Both the position numbers and the translations under genes were made by a program. DNA of 64,000 bases, taken from positions 26,660 through 90,659 of the forward strand of contig JBLNBZ010000143.1 in assembly GCA_050260355.1 (NCBI GenBank), read 5' to 3'. The notes under the pieces are model-generated. The model worked only from the letters and a program-made list of their open reading frames with translations, had not been told where the DNA came from and made no database searches. This stretch comes from CADEFX01 sp050260355 (GTDB lineage Bacteria; Pseudomonadota; Alphaproteobacteria; Rhizobiales; Hyphomicrobiaceae). The number at the start of each line of letters is the position of its first letter. Position 1 is the first letter of the stretch. Below are positions 46,944 through 55,627 of the stretch, piece by piece.

Positions 46944-48706
46944 CAGCCTTGTTGCCGAAGACGGCGCCGTTCGCGCCGGAGGAGATCGAAGCGCTGAACA
47001 GCGTGGTCGGGCGCTCCACGCCGCTGCAACGAAGCTGGCTTGCCGGATTCCTGGCCGGCATCGAGGCCGCAGGCGGGCAGGCCGCGGCACCGGCTGCCGC
47101 CCCTCGTCCTCGCGCGCCGCTCACGCTGCTTTATGCGAGCGAGTCGGGCAACGCCGAAGGCCTGGCGCTGAAGGCGCGCAAGCTGGCGCAGAGGCATGGC
47201 TTCGATGCCCGCGTCGTCGATATGGCGGAGGCTGACCTTGCCGCGCTGGCGAAGGCCCAGAACCTGATCGTGTTTGCCTCGACGTGGGGCGAGGGCGACC
47301 CGCCGCAACGCGCTGCCGAGTTCTACGCGGCCCTGATGAGCGATGCGGCACCCAGGCTCGACAATGTGCGCTTTGCCGTGCTTGCGCTGGGCGACACGGC
47401 GTATGCCAACTTCTGCTCGACCGGCAAGGCCATCGATGCGCGGCTGGAGGCGCTGGGCGGCAAGCGGGCTGCGGCGCGCGTCGATCTCGACCTCGACTTC
47501 GCCAAGAAGGCGGCGACGTGGACCGAGGAGGCGCTGGCCGTGCTCGCGCCGAAGGAAGCCGAGGGCGCCGACACGGTGGTGCGCGTCGATTTTCGCGGTG
47601 CGGCGCAGGCGCTCGAGGAGCCGGCGTACACGCCGGAGGCTCCGCTGCAAGCCGAGATCACGTCGGCCATCAATCTGAACGGGTCTGGATCGAGCAGCGA
47701 GACCTGGCACATCGAGCTTGCCACCGACGCCGCAGGATTCAGCTATGAGCCGGGAGATGCGATCGGCGTGGTGCCCGAGAACGATCCGGAGCTGGCAGCC
47801 GAGCTGGCGGCGACGGTTGGGCTCGACGGCGATGCCGACCTCGTGCGCAGGTTGGCCGTCGGCCACGACATCACGACGCTGACGCGGCCGCTGGTCGAGG
47901 CCTACGCCCGGCTGACCGGCCGCAGCGATGTGGCGAAGCTGGCGGACGGCACCGCGTTCCAGGCCTACGCAGCGGACCGGCAGCTCATCGATCTCCTCGC
48001 CGAGTTTCCCGAGAAGTTGACGGGCGAGCAGCTCACCGGCCTGCTTCGGCCGCTGCCTCCGCGCCTCTATTCGGTGGCCTCGAGCCTGAAGGCGCATCCG
48101 GGCGAAACGCATCTTCTGGTCGGCGCAGTGCGCTGGCACTCGCACGGCCGCAAAAGGGGCGGTGTGACGTCGACCTGGCTCGCCGATCGGCGCAAGGCCG
48201 GCGACACGGTGCCGGTGTACGTCAAGCGCAACCGGCATTTCCGGCTGCCCAAGGATGCGAGCCGGCCGGTCATCATGATCGGCGCGGGCACCGGCGTGGC
48301 ACCGTTCCGCGCCTTCGTCGAGGAGCGAGCGGAGACGGGCAGCAAGGCGCCGAGCTGGCTGTTCTTCGGTGCGCGCAACTTCACCAACGACTTCCTCTAT
48401 CAGCTGGAGTGGCAGGATCATCTCGCCAGCGGCGCGCTCGGCCGCATCGACGTGGCGTTCTCGCGTGACCAGCCGGAGAAGATCTACGTCCAGCAGCGAC
48501 TGTGGGAGCGGCGCGAGGAAATCCGCGGATGGATCGCGGAGGGAGCGCACGTCTATGTGTGCGGCGATGAGAAGGGCATGGGCCGCGACGTGGATGCAAC
48601 CCTTGTGCGCATCCTCGCCGAGCCGCTGAAGGGCGATGTGGACGCCGGCAAGGCGCAGCTCAGCGAGCTCGCCCGGGCAGGACGCTACCAGCGGGACGTG
48701 TACTGA
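46940..48706 (+). CDS. cysJ: Sulfite reductase (NADPH) flavoprotein alpha subunit (CysJ)
   Basis: CysJ moves electrons from NADPH via FAD and FMN to CysI. The 588-residue product carries an FMN-binding flavodoxin domain (LLYASESGNAEG, VFASTWGEGDPP, LALGDTAY) in the first 210 residues. The FAD-binding domain has the PPRLYSVASS motif and GGVTSTWLADR, and the NADPH domain has GAGTGVAPFRAFVEER and the C-terminal YVCGDEKGMGRDVDATL and RYQRDVY end. About 65 residues precede the flavodoxin domain. Its start overlaps the cysG stop, and cysI follows after 45 bases. Confidence 0.95.
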   Translation: MTALLPKTAPFAPEEIEALNSVVGRSTPLQRSWLAGFLAGIEAAGGQAAAPAAAPRPRAPLTLLYASESGNAEGLALKARKLAQRHGFDARVVDMAEADLAALAKAQNLIVFASTWGEGDPPQRAAEFYAALMSDAAPRLDNVRFAVLALGDTAYANFCSTGKAIDARLEALGGKRAAARVDLDLDFAKKAATWTEEALAVLAPKEAEGADTVVRVDFRGAAQALEEPAYTPEAPLQAEITSAINLNGSGSSSETWHIELATDAAGFSYEPGDAIGVVPENDPELAAELAATVGLDGDADLVRRLAVGHDITTLTRPLVEAYARLTGRSDVAKLADGTAFQAYAADRQLIDLLAEFPEKLTGEQLTGLLRPLPPRLYSVASSLKAHPGETHLLVGAVRWHSHGRKRGGVTSTWLADRRKAGDTVPVYVKRNRHFRLPKDASRPVIMIGAGTGVAPFRAFVEERAETGSKAPSWLFFGARNFTNDFLYQLEWQDHLASGALGRIDVAFSRDQPEKIYVQQRLWERREEIRGWIAEGAHVYVCGDEKGMGRDVDATLVRILAEPLKGDVDAGKAQLSELARAGRYQRDVY

Positions 48707-48751
48707 CGCTCTGTCGCGCCGTCCTGTCTTCAGGACACGAGGTGTTGACCC

Positions 48752-50467
48752 ATGACCGACAAACGCTCTAAGAACGAGATCATCAAGGAGAAGAGCAGGC
48801 ACCTGCGCGGCAGCATCGCGGAGGGGCTCGGCAAGGTCGTCACCGGCGCCATCTCCGAGGACGACGCGCAGCTCACGAAGTTCCACGGAACCTACCTGCA
48901 GGACAATCGCGACGTACGGGGCGAGCGCGCGAAGAAGAAGCTGGAGCAGGCCTACAGCTTCATGATCCGGTTGCGTCTGCCCGGCGGCCTCGTCACGCCG
49001 GCGCAGTGGCTGGCGCTCGACAAGATCGCCGATGACTACGCCAACCACAGCCTGCGGCTGACGACGCGACAGACGTTCCAGTTTCACGGCGTCATCAAGT
49101 CCAATCTGAAGCGGACCATGCAGGCCATCAACGCCGCCATGCTGGATACGATCGCGGCGTGCGGGGATGTGAACCGCAACGTCATCTCGGCCGCGAACCC
49201 GTTCCTTTCCGCGCCGCACCGAGCCGCCTACGACCTGGCGCGCGATGTCAGCCTGCACCTGATGCCGCGCACGGGCGCCTACCACGAGATCTGGCTCGAC
49301 GGCGAGAAGGTGGAGGATCGCAGCGGGCCTGCCGGCGCCAACGAGGAGCCGATCTACGGTACGCACTACCTGCCGCGCAAATTCAAGACGGTGGTCGCCG
49401 TGCCGCCGGTCAACGACGTCGATGTGTTCGCGCAGGACCTGGGGTTCATTGCCGCTGTCGAGAACGGCAAGGTGGCGGGCTGGAACATCACGGTCGGCGG
49501 CGGAATGGGCATGACGCACGGCGAGCCGAACACGTTCCCGCGTCTCGCCGATGTCCTGGGTTTCTGCTCGCCCGAGCAGGCGGTCGACGTGGCCGAGAAG
49601 ATCGTCACGGTGCAACGCGACTGGGGCAACCGCGACGACCGCAAGCGGGCGCGCCTCAAGTACACGATCGAGGATCGCGGGCTCGAGGCTTTCCGCGAGG
49701 AGGTGGAACGCAGGCTCGGCTACAAGCTCGGAGCGGCGCGGCCCTTCGAGTTCGCCAGCACGGGAGACAAGGTCGGCTGGCAACGCGGCGATGACAAGAA
49801 GTGGCACCTGACGCTTTTCATCGAGAATGGCCGGGTGAAGGATCGACCCGGGCACGAGCTGCGCACGGCGCTGCGCAGAATCGCCGAGGTGCATACGGGT
49901 AGCTTCGTGGTCACCAACAACCAGAACCTGATCATCGCCCAGGTGGCGCCGGCGGCGCGGCGCAAGATCGAGGCGATCCTTGCCGAGCACGGCATCAGCC
50001 TCACGACCACCTCGGGCTTGCGGCGCAACAGCATGGCCTGCGTGGCTCTCCCGACGTGCGGTCTGGCGCTGGCGGAGAGCGAGCGCTATCTGCCCGAGCT
50101 CATAACGGCGCTCGAAGGCGTGCTCGCAAAGGCGGGGCTCGACGACGACGACATCGTCATCCGCATGACCGGCTGTCCCAACGGCTGCGCACGGCCCTAT
50201 GTGGCCGAGATCGGATTGGTCGGCCGCGGGCCCGGACTGTACAACCTGTATCTCGGCGCCGCGTTCAACGGCTCGCGGCTCAACAAGCTGTATGCCAGGG
50301 ACGTGGACGGCGCGCGTGCCGTGCAGATGCTGGAGCCGATGTTTCAGCGCTACGCCAAGGAGCGCGAGGCCGGCGAGCGCTTCGGCGACTTCGTGATCAG
50401 GGCCGGATACGTGAAGCCGACGACGGCCGGCAACACGTTCCACGCGGATCTGGCGCCCGGTCTGTAA
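48752..50467 (+). CDS. cysI: Sulfite reductase (NADPH) hemoprotein beta subunit (CysI)
   Basis: CysI reduces sulfite to sulfide with six electrons at a coupled siroheme-[4Fe-4S] centre. The 571-residue product matches the family length. The cluster and siroheme ligands are C430 and C436 (CVALPTC) and C475 and C479 (TGCPNGC), in the CX5C-X38-CX3C arrangement. Sulfite-binding basic residues occur in LRLTTRQTFQFHG. It is the last gene of cysG-J-I. A plausible operon terminator lies 360 bases downstream, after a stretch without genes. Confidence 0.96.
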   Translation: MTDKRSKNEIIKEKSRHLRGSIAEGLGKVVTGAISEDDAQLTKFHGTYLQDNRDVRGERAKKKLEQAYSFMIRLRLPGGLVTPAQWLALDKIADDYANHSLRLTTRQTFQFHGVIKSNLKRTMQAINAAMLDTIAACGDVNRNVISAANPFLSAPHRAAYDLARDVSLHLMPRTGAYHEIWLDGEKVEDRSGPAGANEEPIYGTHYLPRKFKTVVAVPPVNDVDVFAQDLGFIAAVENGKVAGWNITVGGGMGMTHGEPNTFPRLADVLGFCSPEQAVDVAEKIVTVQRDWGNRDDRKRARLKYTIEDRGLEAFREEVERRLGYKLGAARPFEFASTGDKVGWQRGDDKKWHLTLFIENGRVKDRPGHELRTALRRIAEVHTGSFVVTNNQNLIIAQVAPAARRKIEAILAEHGISLTTTSGLRRNSMACVALPTCGLALAESERYLPELITALEGVLAKAGLDDDDIVIRMTGCPNGCARPYVAEIGLVGRGPGLYNLYLGAAFNGSRLNKLYARDVDGARAVQMLEPMFQRYAKEREAGERFGDFVIRAGYVKPTTAGNTFHADLAPGL

Positions 50468-50825
50468 GAGGCGGAGCTCATCTTATCCCCGGGGTGGCCT
50501 GCCCCGCCTATGATCGGCGGGCCTCGGGTCACGAGCAGGCGCCACAGCTGGGCGCCGGCTCAGCCTGCGAGCCGGGGGTCGCAGTCCGACCGTCTTGCGT
50601 GGTTGGTCGCCAGGCCAGCGGAGCGCCATTGCGGGACCCGGATGCGGCGAGCCGGGCGTTCTGAGCCCATCGAAACGTATCAGGCCAGCCGGGTTACGAA
50701 CGCCCTGCTCCACTCCTTCATTTGCAAGCCTCGCGGCATCGGGCCGGCGAGGCCGGTCGTGCTGCCTTGCTCTGTTGGATCCGACCATGCAGCAAGCTCA
50801 ACTCGGATTTCGTGGAGCGGAATGG
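50468..50825. other. Non-coding stretch after cysI
   Basis: No supportable gene is present. A 6-bp inverted repeat (CCCGCC/GGCGGG, 50503-50521) lacks a T tract. Short frames here show no family motifs. Confidence 0.5.
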
Positions 50826-50852
50826 GCGCATCCGCGACACGGATGCGCTTTT
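50826..50852 (+). terminator. Intrinsic terminator downstream of the cys operon
   Basis: A perfect 9-bp stem GCGCATCCG/CGGATGCGC with a five-base loop is followed directly by TTTT. It is the first good rightward terminator after cysI and sits just before the GNAT pseudogene. Confidence 0.7.
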
Positions 50853-50886
50853 CAATCAGTGCTCGGCTCCACCAGCTACCAGGGGC

Positions 50887-51347
50887 GGTCGCATCAGCAA
50901 GCCCGCCGCCATCAAAGCAGGGCACGATCTCAACCTTTTCGATTGCGAACGCGATGAGATCAACACGTGGCTCAAGGAAAAGGCGCGGCATGCTCTAGAG
51001 GCCGACACGGCTCGCGTATACGTCGTGTGCCGCGGATCGAAGAAGGTCATCGCGTTCTACGCCTTGGAGCGCTGAGACGCAATTGCCCGGACCTGATACC
51101 CGTCATCATTCTGGCGATGCTTGGCGTCGACAAAAGCGAGAAAGGTCAGGGCATCGGACAAGACTTGCTGAGCGATGCCATGCGGCGCTCGATACAAGCC
51201 GCAAAGATCATTGGCGCGAGGGCTCTCCTGGCTCACGCCTTGGACACCAAGACGGCTGAATACTACGTGGAACACGCCTTTCGCGCCTTCGACTCAAAGG
51301 CTGAAACCTTGTTCCTTTCGATGAAGGCGATACGCGAGCACCTTTAG
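50887..51347 (+). pseudogene. Frameshifted GNAT acetyltransferase toxin (TacT-type)
   Basis: Two reading frames together resemble a GNAT toxin of DUF1778-GNAT toxin-antitoxin systems, which acetylate charged tRNA. The first frame covers HDLNLFDCERDEINTWLKEKA ... RVYVVCRGSKKVIAFYALE and stops at 51073-51075; the second, in another frame, continues ALRRNCPDLIPVIILAMLGVDKSEKGQGIGQDLL, IIGARALLAHALD and FRAFDSKAETLFLSMK, ending at 51347. In intact members these parts are separated by about ten residues, so a small deletion caused the frameshift. No DUF1778 antitoxin gene is recognisable upstream, so the system is inactive here. Confidence 0.75.
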
Positions 51348-51395
51348 GAGGCCTTGCTGAATAATGCCGTTTCGATCCGCGGGCGCGCTGCGGCG

Positions 51396-52586
51396 CTACC
51401 ACGCCAGCTCGAGGATCTCGCGCACATCGTCGACGGTCTTGATCGGACGCGGGTTGACCTTGACCGGCTTGTAGCCGAGCGAGCGCCTGGCCAGCTCGTC
51501 GAGGTTCTCGCGCTTGATGCCGACCGCCCTCAGATTGCCCGGCTGATCGAGCCTGGCGACCAGCTCGGCGATGAGGTCGCCGGCGGGACGATCGGGTGCG
51601 CCCATCGCCTCGGACAGCGCGCGCTGGCGCTCGCCATTGACCTTTGCGTTCCAGTGCAGGACGGCGGGCAGCATGACGCATGAGGTGTGTCCGTGCGCGA
51701 CGCCGAACGTGGAGCCGAGCGCATAGCCGATGCCATGGCTGGCGCCGCTGCCGGCACCGGCTGTCGATGCGGCGATCGCCTGCCACATGCCGAACTGCGC
51801 TTCGAGGCGTGGCTTCAGGTCTTTCGGGTTGGCCTTGATGGCGGGCAGCGCGCGATAGAGGAGCTTCAGGCCCTGCAGCGACAGCGCTTCGGTTGCCGGG
51901 TTGGCGAGCGTCGAGCAGTAGCTTTCCACGGCGTGGTCCACCGAGCGGATGCCGGTGCAGAACAGCAGCCAGTCGGGCGTGTCGAGCGTGGCCTCGGGGT
52001 CGAGGATGACGGAGCGCGGCGCGAACAGCCGGTGGCCGAACGACTGCTTGGAGCTGGTGCGCGTGTCGGTGACGCCGGCGGCGGGCGTGAACTCGGAGGC
52101 CGAGAGCGTGGTGGAGACCGCGATCATGCGGATGGGCTCGGCCGGCACTTTCACCGGCGCGCTCTTGGAGCCGTCGAGCCCGGCGCGATAGGGCTCCATC
52201 GCCTCGGTCGTGTCCAGGCCGAGCCAGAGGCAGAGCAGCATGGCCTTGGTGGCGTCGATCACCGAGCCGCCGCCGACGGCGACGAGCAGATCGGCCTTGG
52301 CGGCGCGCGCCTTGTTGGCGGCCGCGACGACGTCCTCGCGCGGGCTGTGGGCGCTGATGTCGGTATGGGTGCCGACGTGGGCGCGGCCGAGCGCGCGCTC
52401 GATGCGCTGCAGGGGACTGTTCTCGAGCTTGGCGAGCGAGCGCGTCGAGGTGACGAACACGCGCGAGGCACCGTAGCGCTTTGCCTCCGAGACGACCGAC
52501 TCGGCGGCCGGCTTGCCGAACAGGATGCGCTCCTGCGCGTGGATGGTGAAGTAGCCGCCGGGCAGTCCGGCGTGGGCGTCGCTCAT
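51396..52586 (-). CDS. Iron-containing alcohol dehydrogenase
   Basis: The product is a 396-residue group III alcohol dehydrogenase. The cofactor motif GGGSVIDATKAM follows a Rossmann-like region, and the C-terminal metal site is in HGIGYALGSTFGVAHGHTSCVMLPAVLHWN. Length is as expected. It could be a maleylacetate reductase or another dehydrogenase of the family; the exact substrate is not readable. The ATG at 52586 is preceded by GGAGA. It is divergent from the hydroxyacid dehydrogenase gene, sharing about 180 bases of promoter region. Confidence 0.9.
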   Translation of the reverse strand: MSDAHAGLPGGYFTIHAQERILFGKPAAESVVSEAKRYGASRVFVTSTRSLAKLENSPLQRIERALGRAHVGTHTDISAHSPREDVVAAANKARAAKADLLVAVGGGSVIDATKAMLLCLWLGLDTTEAMEPYRAGLDGSKSAPVKVPAEPIRMIAVSTTLSASEFTPAAGVTDTRTSSKQSFGHRLFAPRSVILDPEATLDTPDWLLFCTGIRSVDHAVESYCSTLANPATEALSLQGLKLLYRALPAIKANPKDLKPRLEAQFGMWQAIAASTAGAGSGASHGIGYALGSTFGVAHGHTSCVMLPAVLHWNAKVNGERQRALSEAMGAPDRPAGDLIAELVARLDQPGNLRAVGIKRENLDELARRSLGYKPVKVNPRPIKTVDDVREILELAW

Positions 52587-52765
52587 TGGATGCGTCTCCT
52601 GTCGTCTCTTATCCAGTCGTCCATCATTGGCGCACAGAGTAGTCCAGCCGCACTGCGTAGGGCCACCCCGAAGTCCCATGCCAGCCATGCCGCGCGAAAG
52701 GCTCGACGGGGCGCCTCCGGCAGTGACACACTGCGGGCCGGGATCACAAACCTCAGAGGAATAGC

Positions 52766-53671
52766 ATGAGCAAGGAGCTGGGATTCATCGGCCTCGGCAA
52801 CATGGGTCTGCCCATGGCGCGGCGGCTCATCGAGGCAGGCTTCAAGCTGACCGTTTTCGACGTGCGCCGGGAGCCGGTGCAGCGGCTGGTGCAGCTCGGG
52901 GCCAAGACCGCATCCTCGCCCAAGGACGTGGCCGACCAGACTGAGACGGTGATGGTCAGCCTGCCGACACCGGCCATCGTCAAGCAGGTGGCGCTCGGGC
53001 CAGATGGAGCCTCGCAAGGCAAGATGATCAAGCGGCTGGTCGACCTGTCGACCACGGGGCCGACGGTCTCGGTCGCGGTCGGAAAGGAGCTGGCGGGCAA
53101 GAGCATCGTGCATCTCGACTCGCCCGTGTCCGGCGGCGTCGGCGGGGCGGAGAAGGGGACGCTGGCCGTCATGGTGTCCGGCCCGAAGGCGGACTACGAG
53201 GCGCTGAAGCCGGCGCTGGATGTCATCGGCAAGGTGTTTTTCGTCGGCGACAAGGCGGGTCTCGGCCAGACCATGAAGCTCTGCAACAATCTCATGTCCG
53301 CGGCCGCTATGGCCATCACGGCGGAAGCCATGGTGATGGGTGTCAAGGCGGGGCTGGACCCGGAGGTGATGGTGCAGGTCGTCAATGCCGGCTCCGGCGC
53401 CAACACCGCCATCCGCGACAAGGTGCCGAGGTCAATTCTGCCGGGGACCTTCGACTACGGCTTCGCCACGGCGCTCATGTACAAGGACGTGAAGCTGTGC
53501 CTGGAGGAGGCGGAGGCCATCGGCGCGCAGATGTTCGTCGGCGCGGCCGTGCGCAGCATGTGGGAGCTGACCAACTCTCAGCTCGGCGGCGACAAGGACT
53601 TCACCACCATTTTCCAGATCGTCGAGAAATGGGCGGGCGTCGAGGTCCGCTCGAAGAAGAAGAAGGCCTGA
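52766..53671 (+). CDS. Beta-hydroxyacid dehydrogenase (3-hydroxyisobutyrate dehydrogenase family)
   Basis: The product has 301 residues and uses NAD(P)H. The Rossmann motif is GFIGLGNMGLPMARRL at the N terminus, the substrate loop is HLDSPVSGGVGGAEKG, and the catalytic lysine K171 sits in GLGQTMKLCNN. Typical substrates are 3-hydroxyisobutyrate, tartronate semialdehyde and related acids. A basic lysine-rich tail (RSKKKKA) ends the protein. The enolase-superfamily gene follows after 40 bases and is probably co-transcribed, suggesting a sugar-acid or dicarboxylate route. Confidence 0.92.
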   Translation: MSKELGFIGLGNMGLPMARRLIEAGFKLTVFDVRREPVQRLVQLGAKTASSPKDVADQTETVMVSLPTPAIVKQVALGPDGASQGKMIKRLVDLSTTGPTVSVAVGKELAGKSIVHLDSPVSGGVGGAEKGTLAVMVSGPKADYEALKPALDVIGKVFFVGDKAGLGQTMKLCNNLMSAAAMAITAEAMVMGVKAGLDPEVMVQVVNAGSGANTAIRDKVPRSILPGTFDYGFATALMYKDVKLCLEEAEAIGAQMFVGAAVRSMWELTNSQLGGDKDFTTIFQIVEKWAGVEVRSKKKKA

Positions 53672-53711
53672 GCCGCGGCAACGGCCAGCCCGTCAAGGAG
53701 GAGCGCCGCAA

Positions 53712-54830
53712 ATGACCGACACGACCATCACCGGCCTCAAGACGACCCTGCTGCGCGTGCCGTGGCCTGGAGAGCCGCCGCCGAACGGAATCATGGCGGC
53801 GCAGGATCGCCAGTACGTCGTGCTGGAGATCATGACCAAGGGCGGCATCACAGGCATGGGATACCTGCAGCCGCTGCGCGGCGGGTCGGAGACGATCGAT
53901 GCGTGCATCAGGGAGATGATCGCGCCGATGGTGATCGGGCGCGATGCCACCGAGGTGGAGGGCATCTGGCAGTCGCTGTGGAAGGGCACCTACTGGATGG
54001 GCCGATCCGGCGTGACCGTGTTCGCCCAATCCGCTGTCGACATCGCGCTGTGGGACATCGTCGGCAAGCGGGCGGGGCTGCCGCTCTATCGCCTGTGGGG
54101 CAAATGCCGCGACGCCGTGCCGGCGTACGGCTCCGGTTGCTGGCGCGGGCTCGGCCGCGACGGGATGATCGACAGGGCAAAGCAGTTCGTCGGCATGGGC
54201 ATGAAGGCGATCAAGATGCAGGTCGCCCATATCCGGCCGTGGCGCGAGGACGTGAAGAACGTGCATGCCATGCGCGACGCGCTCGGGCCCGACATCGAGA
54301 TCATGATCGACGTCAACATGGGCTGGACCGCCGATACCGCGATCCAGGCCGGCCGTCATTTCGATGAGGTCGACGTCTACTGGCTCGAGGAGCCGGTGGT
54401 GTGCGAGGATTTCGAGGGCTACCGGCGCGTGGCGGCGGCGCTGAAGACGCGCGTGGTCGGCGGGGAGACGCACTTCACGCGCTACGACATGCGGCCGTTC
54501 TTCATTCAGCCGAGCACGCCCATCCTGCAGCCGGACATGATGCGCGGCGGGTTGACGGAGCTGAGGAAGATCGCAGCCATCGCCGACACGTGGGGCATCC
54601 AGATCGCGCCGCACCTGTTCCACGAGATCATGGTGCACGTGCTCTGCTCGATCCCGAATGCGAACTATGCCGAGTACATGGATTGGAACGACGACGTGTG
54701 GGCGGAGTCAGCCATTCCCAAGGACGGTATGGTTCGGCCGACGGAGACGCCAGGGCATGGCGTGCGCTTCAAGCCGGAGATCCTGAAGGACTGCCGCGTC
54801 GGCGGATCGGAGATGCACCACAAGGGCTGA
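53712..54830 (+). CDS. Enolase-superfamily enzyme (mandelate racemase/muconate lactonizing type)
   Basis: The product has 372 residues with a capping domain (1-130) and a TIM barrel. Metal ligands are D200 (IMIDVNMGW), E226 (WLEEPV) and E252 (GGETHF), and the general-base dyad is H301 (APHLFHE) with D275 (QPDMMRGG). The usual KxK base motif of the second strand reads K168-M-Q170, so the second lysine is replaced. It probably dehydrates or racemises a hydroxyacid or sugar acid. The gene follows the hydroxyacid dehydrogenase by 40 bases; an RBS AGGAGG sits before its ATG. A hairpin CCCTCGGC/GCCGAGGG at 54849-54868 follows the stop. Confidence 0.88.
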   Translation: MTDTTITGLKTTLLRVPWPGEPPPNGIMAAQDRQYVVLEIMTKGGITGMGYLQPLRGGSETIDACIREMIAPMVIGRDATEVEGIWQSLWKGTYWMGRSGVTVFAQSAVDIALWDIVGKRAGLPLYRLWGKCRDAVPAYGSGCWRGLGRDGMIDRAKQFVGMGMKAIKMQVAHIRPWREDVKNVHAMRDALGPDIEIMIDVNMGWTADTAIQAGRHFDEVDVYWLEEPVVCEDFEGYRRVAAALKTRVVGGETHFTRYDMRPFFIQPSTPILQPDMMRGGLTELRKIAAIADTWGIQIAPHLFHEIMVHVLCSIPNANYAEYMDWNDDVWAESAIPKDGMVRPTETPGHGVRFKPEILKDCRVGGSEMHHKG

Positions 54831-54920
54831 AGGTGTTTGGATCGGTTCCCCTCGGCTTGTGCCGAGGGAGCACCGGCGATGCTCGGTAGAGCGAGCATCA
54901 CCTTGCGCTCACATGTCGTA

Positions 54921-54957
54921 TCCGGGGCTTGTCCAGCACAAGGCCCGGGATGACGAC
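54921..54957. repeat. Dispersed palindromic repeat (imperfect hairpin)
   Basis: GGGGCTTGT and ACAAGGCCC form an imperfect hairpin followed by CGGGATGACG, the flank seen again in the copies at 55312 and 55393. Confidence 0.5.
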
Positions 54958-54990
54958 GGGGTTTGGGGTAATGTCGAGCCCCGAGCTCTG

Positions 54991-55016
54991 CGTCATCCCT
55001 GCGCAGGCAGGGGATC
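54991..55016. repeat. Dispersed palindromic repeat, opposite orientation
   Basis: CGTCATCCC opens this element (the reverse complement of the GGGATGACG flank of other copies) and TCCCTGC pairs with GCAGGGGA around GCAG. Confidence 0.45.
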
Positions 55017-55094
55017 TATGAGTCGGGCGGCAGGCTCGCCTCGCGGTTGACGCGCGCGGTGAGGCGGAGGTCGGGTTGGGCGGGAAAGATCTTG

Positions 55095-55146
55095 GGATAC
55101 CGCGCTGCGAGCGCGGCTTCCGAGACCGCAGAAGGAGGGCGGTAGT
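55095..55146. repeat. Dispersed repeat A, copy 1
   Basis: This element has the hairpin CCGCGCT-GCG-AGCGCGG and a flank CTTCCGAGACCGCAG. A nearly identical segment occurs at 63865-63916, with differences concentrated in the three-base loop. Confidence 0.7.
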
Positions 55147-55311
55147 GCAGTGATTGCGCTGGCGCCGAACGCCCGCGACGCCTTCGCCTCTTGCGTCCCC
55201 AGCCATCGCGCCTTGGCGCGAATGAGCCGGGATCTTTCCGGGTGCGACTGAGCAACGCGCATGCGGTCACGCAGCGCAAGTGGAGGCGCATCTGGATCCC
55301 GGCCGATTCCT

Positions 55312-55349
55312 GCTCGTGCGTTTCACGCACGAGCAGCGCCGGGATGACG
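55312..55349. repeat. Dispersed repeat B, copy 1
   Basis: A perfect 10-bp hairpin GCTCGTGCGT-TTC-ACGCACGAGC is followed by AGCGCCGGGATGACG. The copy at 55393 differs only in the loop. Confidence 0.75.
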
Positions 55350-55392
55350 GAGCTGGGGGGGAGAGGACGCGCTTGAGCCGAATGCCTCTCCC

Positions 55393-55430
55393 GCTCGTGC
55401 GTGGAACGCACGAGCAGCGCCGGGATGACG
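55393..55430. repeat. Dispersed repeat B, copy 2
   Basis: The same 38 bases as at 55312-55349 except for the loop, which reads GGA instead of TTC. The two copies are 81 bases apart. Confidence 0.75.
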
Positions 55431-55465
55431 CCAAAATTTCGGGCGTGGTCCCGCCCCATCCCACG

Positions 55466-55516
55466 CGTCATCCCGCACCAGCGAGGCCCGTACGGGCCGA
55501 GCGCCGATGCGGGATC
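55466..55516. repeat. Larger palindromic repeat with nested hairpins
   Basis: Outer arms TCCCGCA/TGCGGGA enclose the 14-base perfect palindrome GGCCCGTACGGGCC (55485-55498). The start CGTCATCCC again matches the flank of the other repeats in reverse. Confidence 0.55.
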
Positions 55517-55627
55517 CAGCGTGAGACTAGATCGCAGACGCGGTAGACCTGGGCCTCGATCCCGGCTCACGTTCGCGCGGTGCGCTCACTTGGCCGGGAT
55601 GGCGCACTTGGGAGAGCGACGGTGTGC

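Larger units (their letters stand above)
54831..55627. other. Repeat-rich intergenic region
   Basis: About 0.8 kb without a supportable gene. It holds several palindromic elements that share flanks such as CCGGGATGACG, entered separately. The short reading frames across it are products of these repeats. It separates the enolase-superfamily operon from the acyl-CoA dehydrogenase gene. Confidence 0.7.

Noticed and set aside
46622..50443. 1273-codon open frame antisense to cysG-cysJ-cysI
   Set aside because: It is an antisense shadow of three genes with all catalytic motifs on the plus strand; long antisense frames are expected at this G+C, and it shows no domain.
50483..50788. 101-codon minus-strand frame after cysI
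   Set aside because: Arg/Pro-rich, no ribosome site and no family resemblance; treated as non-coding.
54921..55516. CRISPR array
   Set aside because: The repeats are palindromic, irregularly spaced, in both orientations and have no uniform spacers or cas genes.
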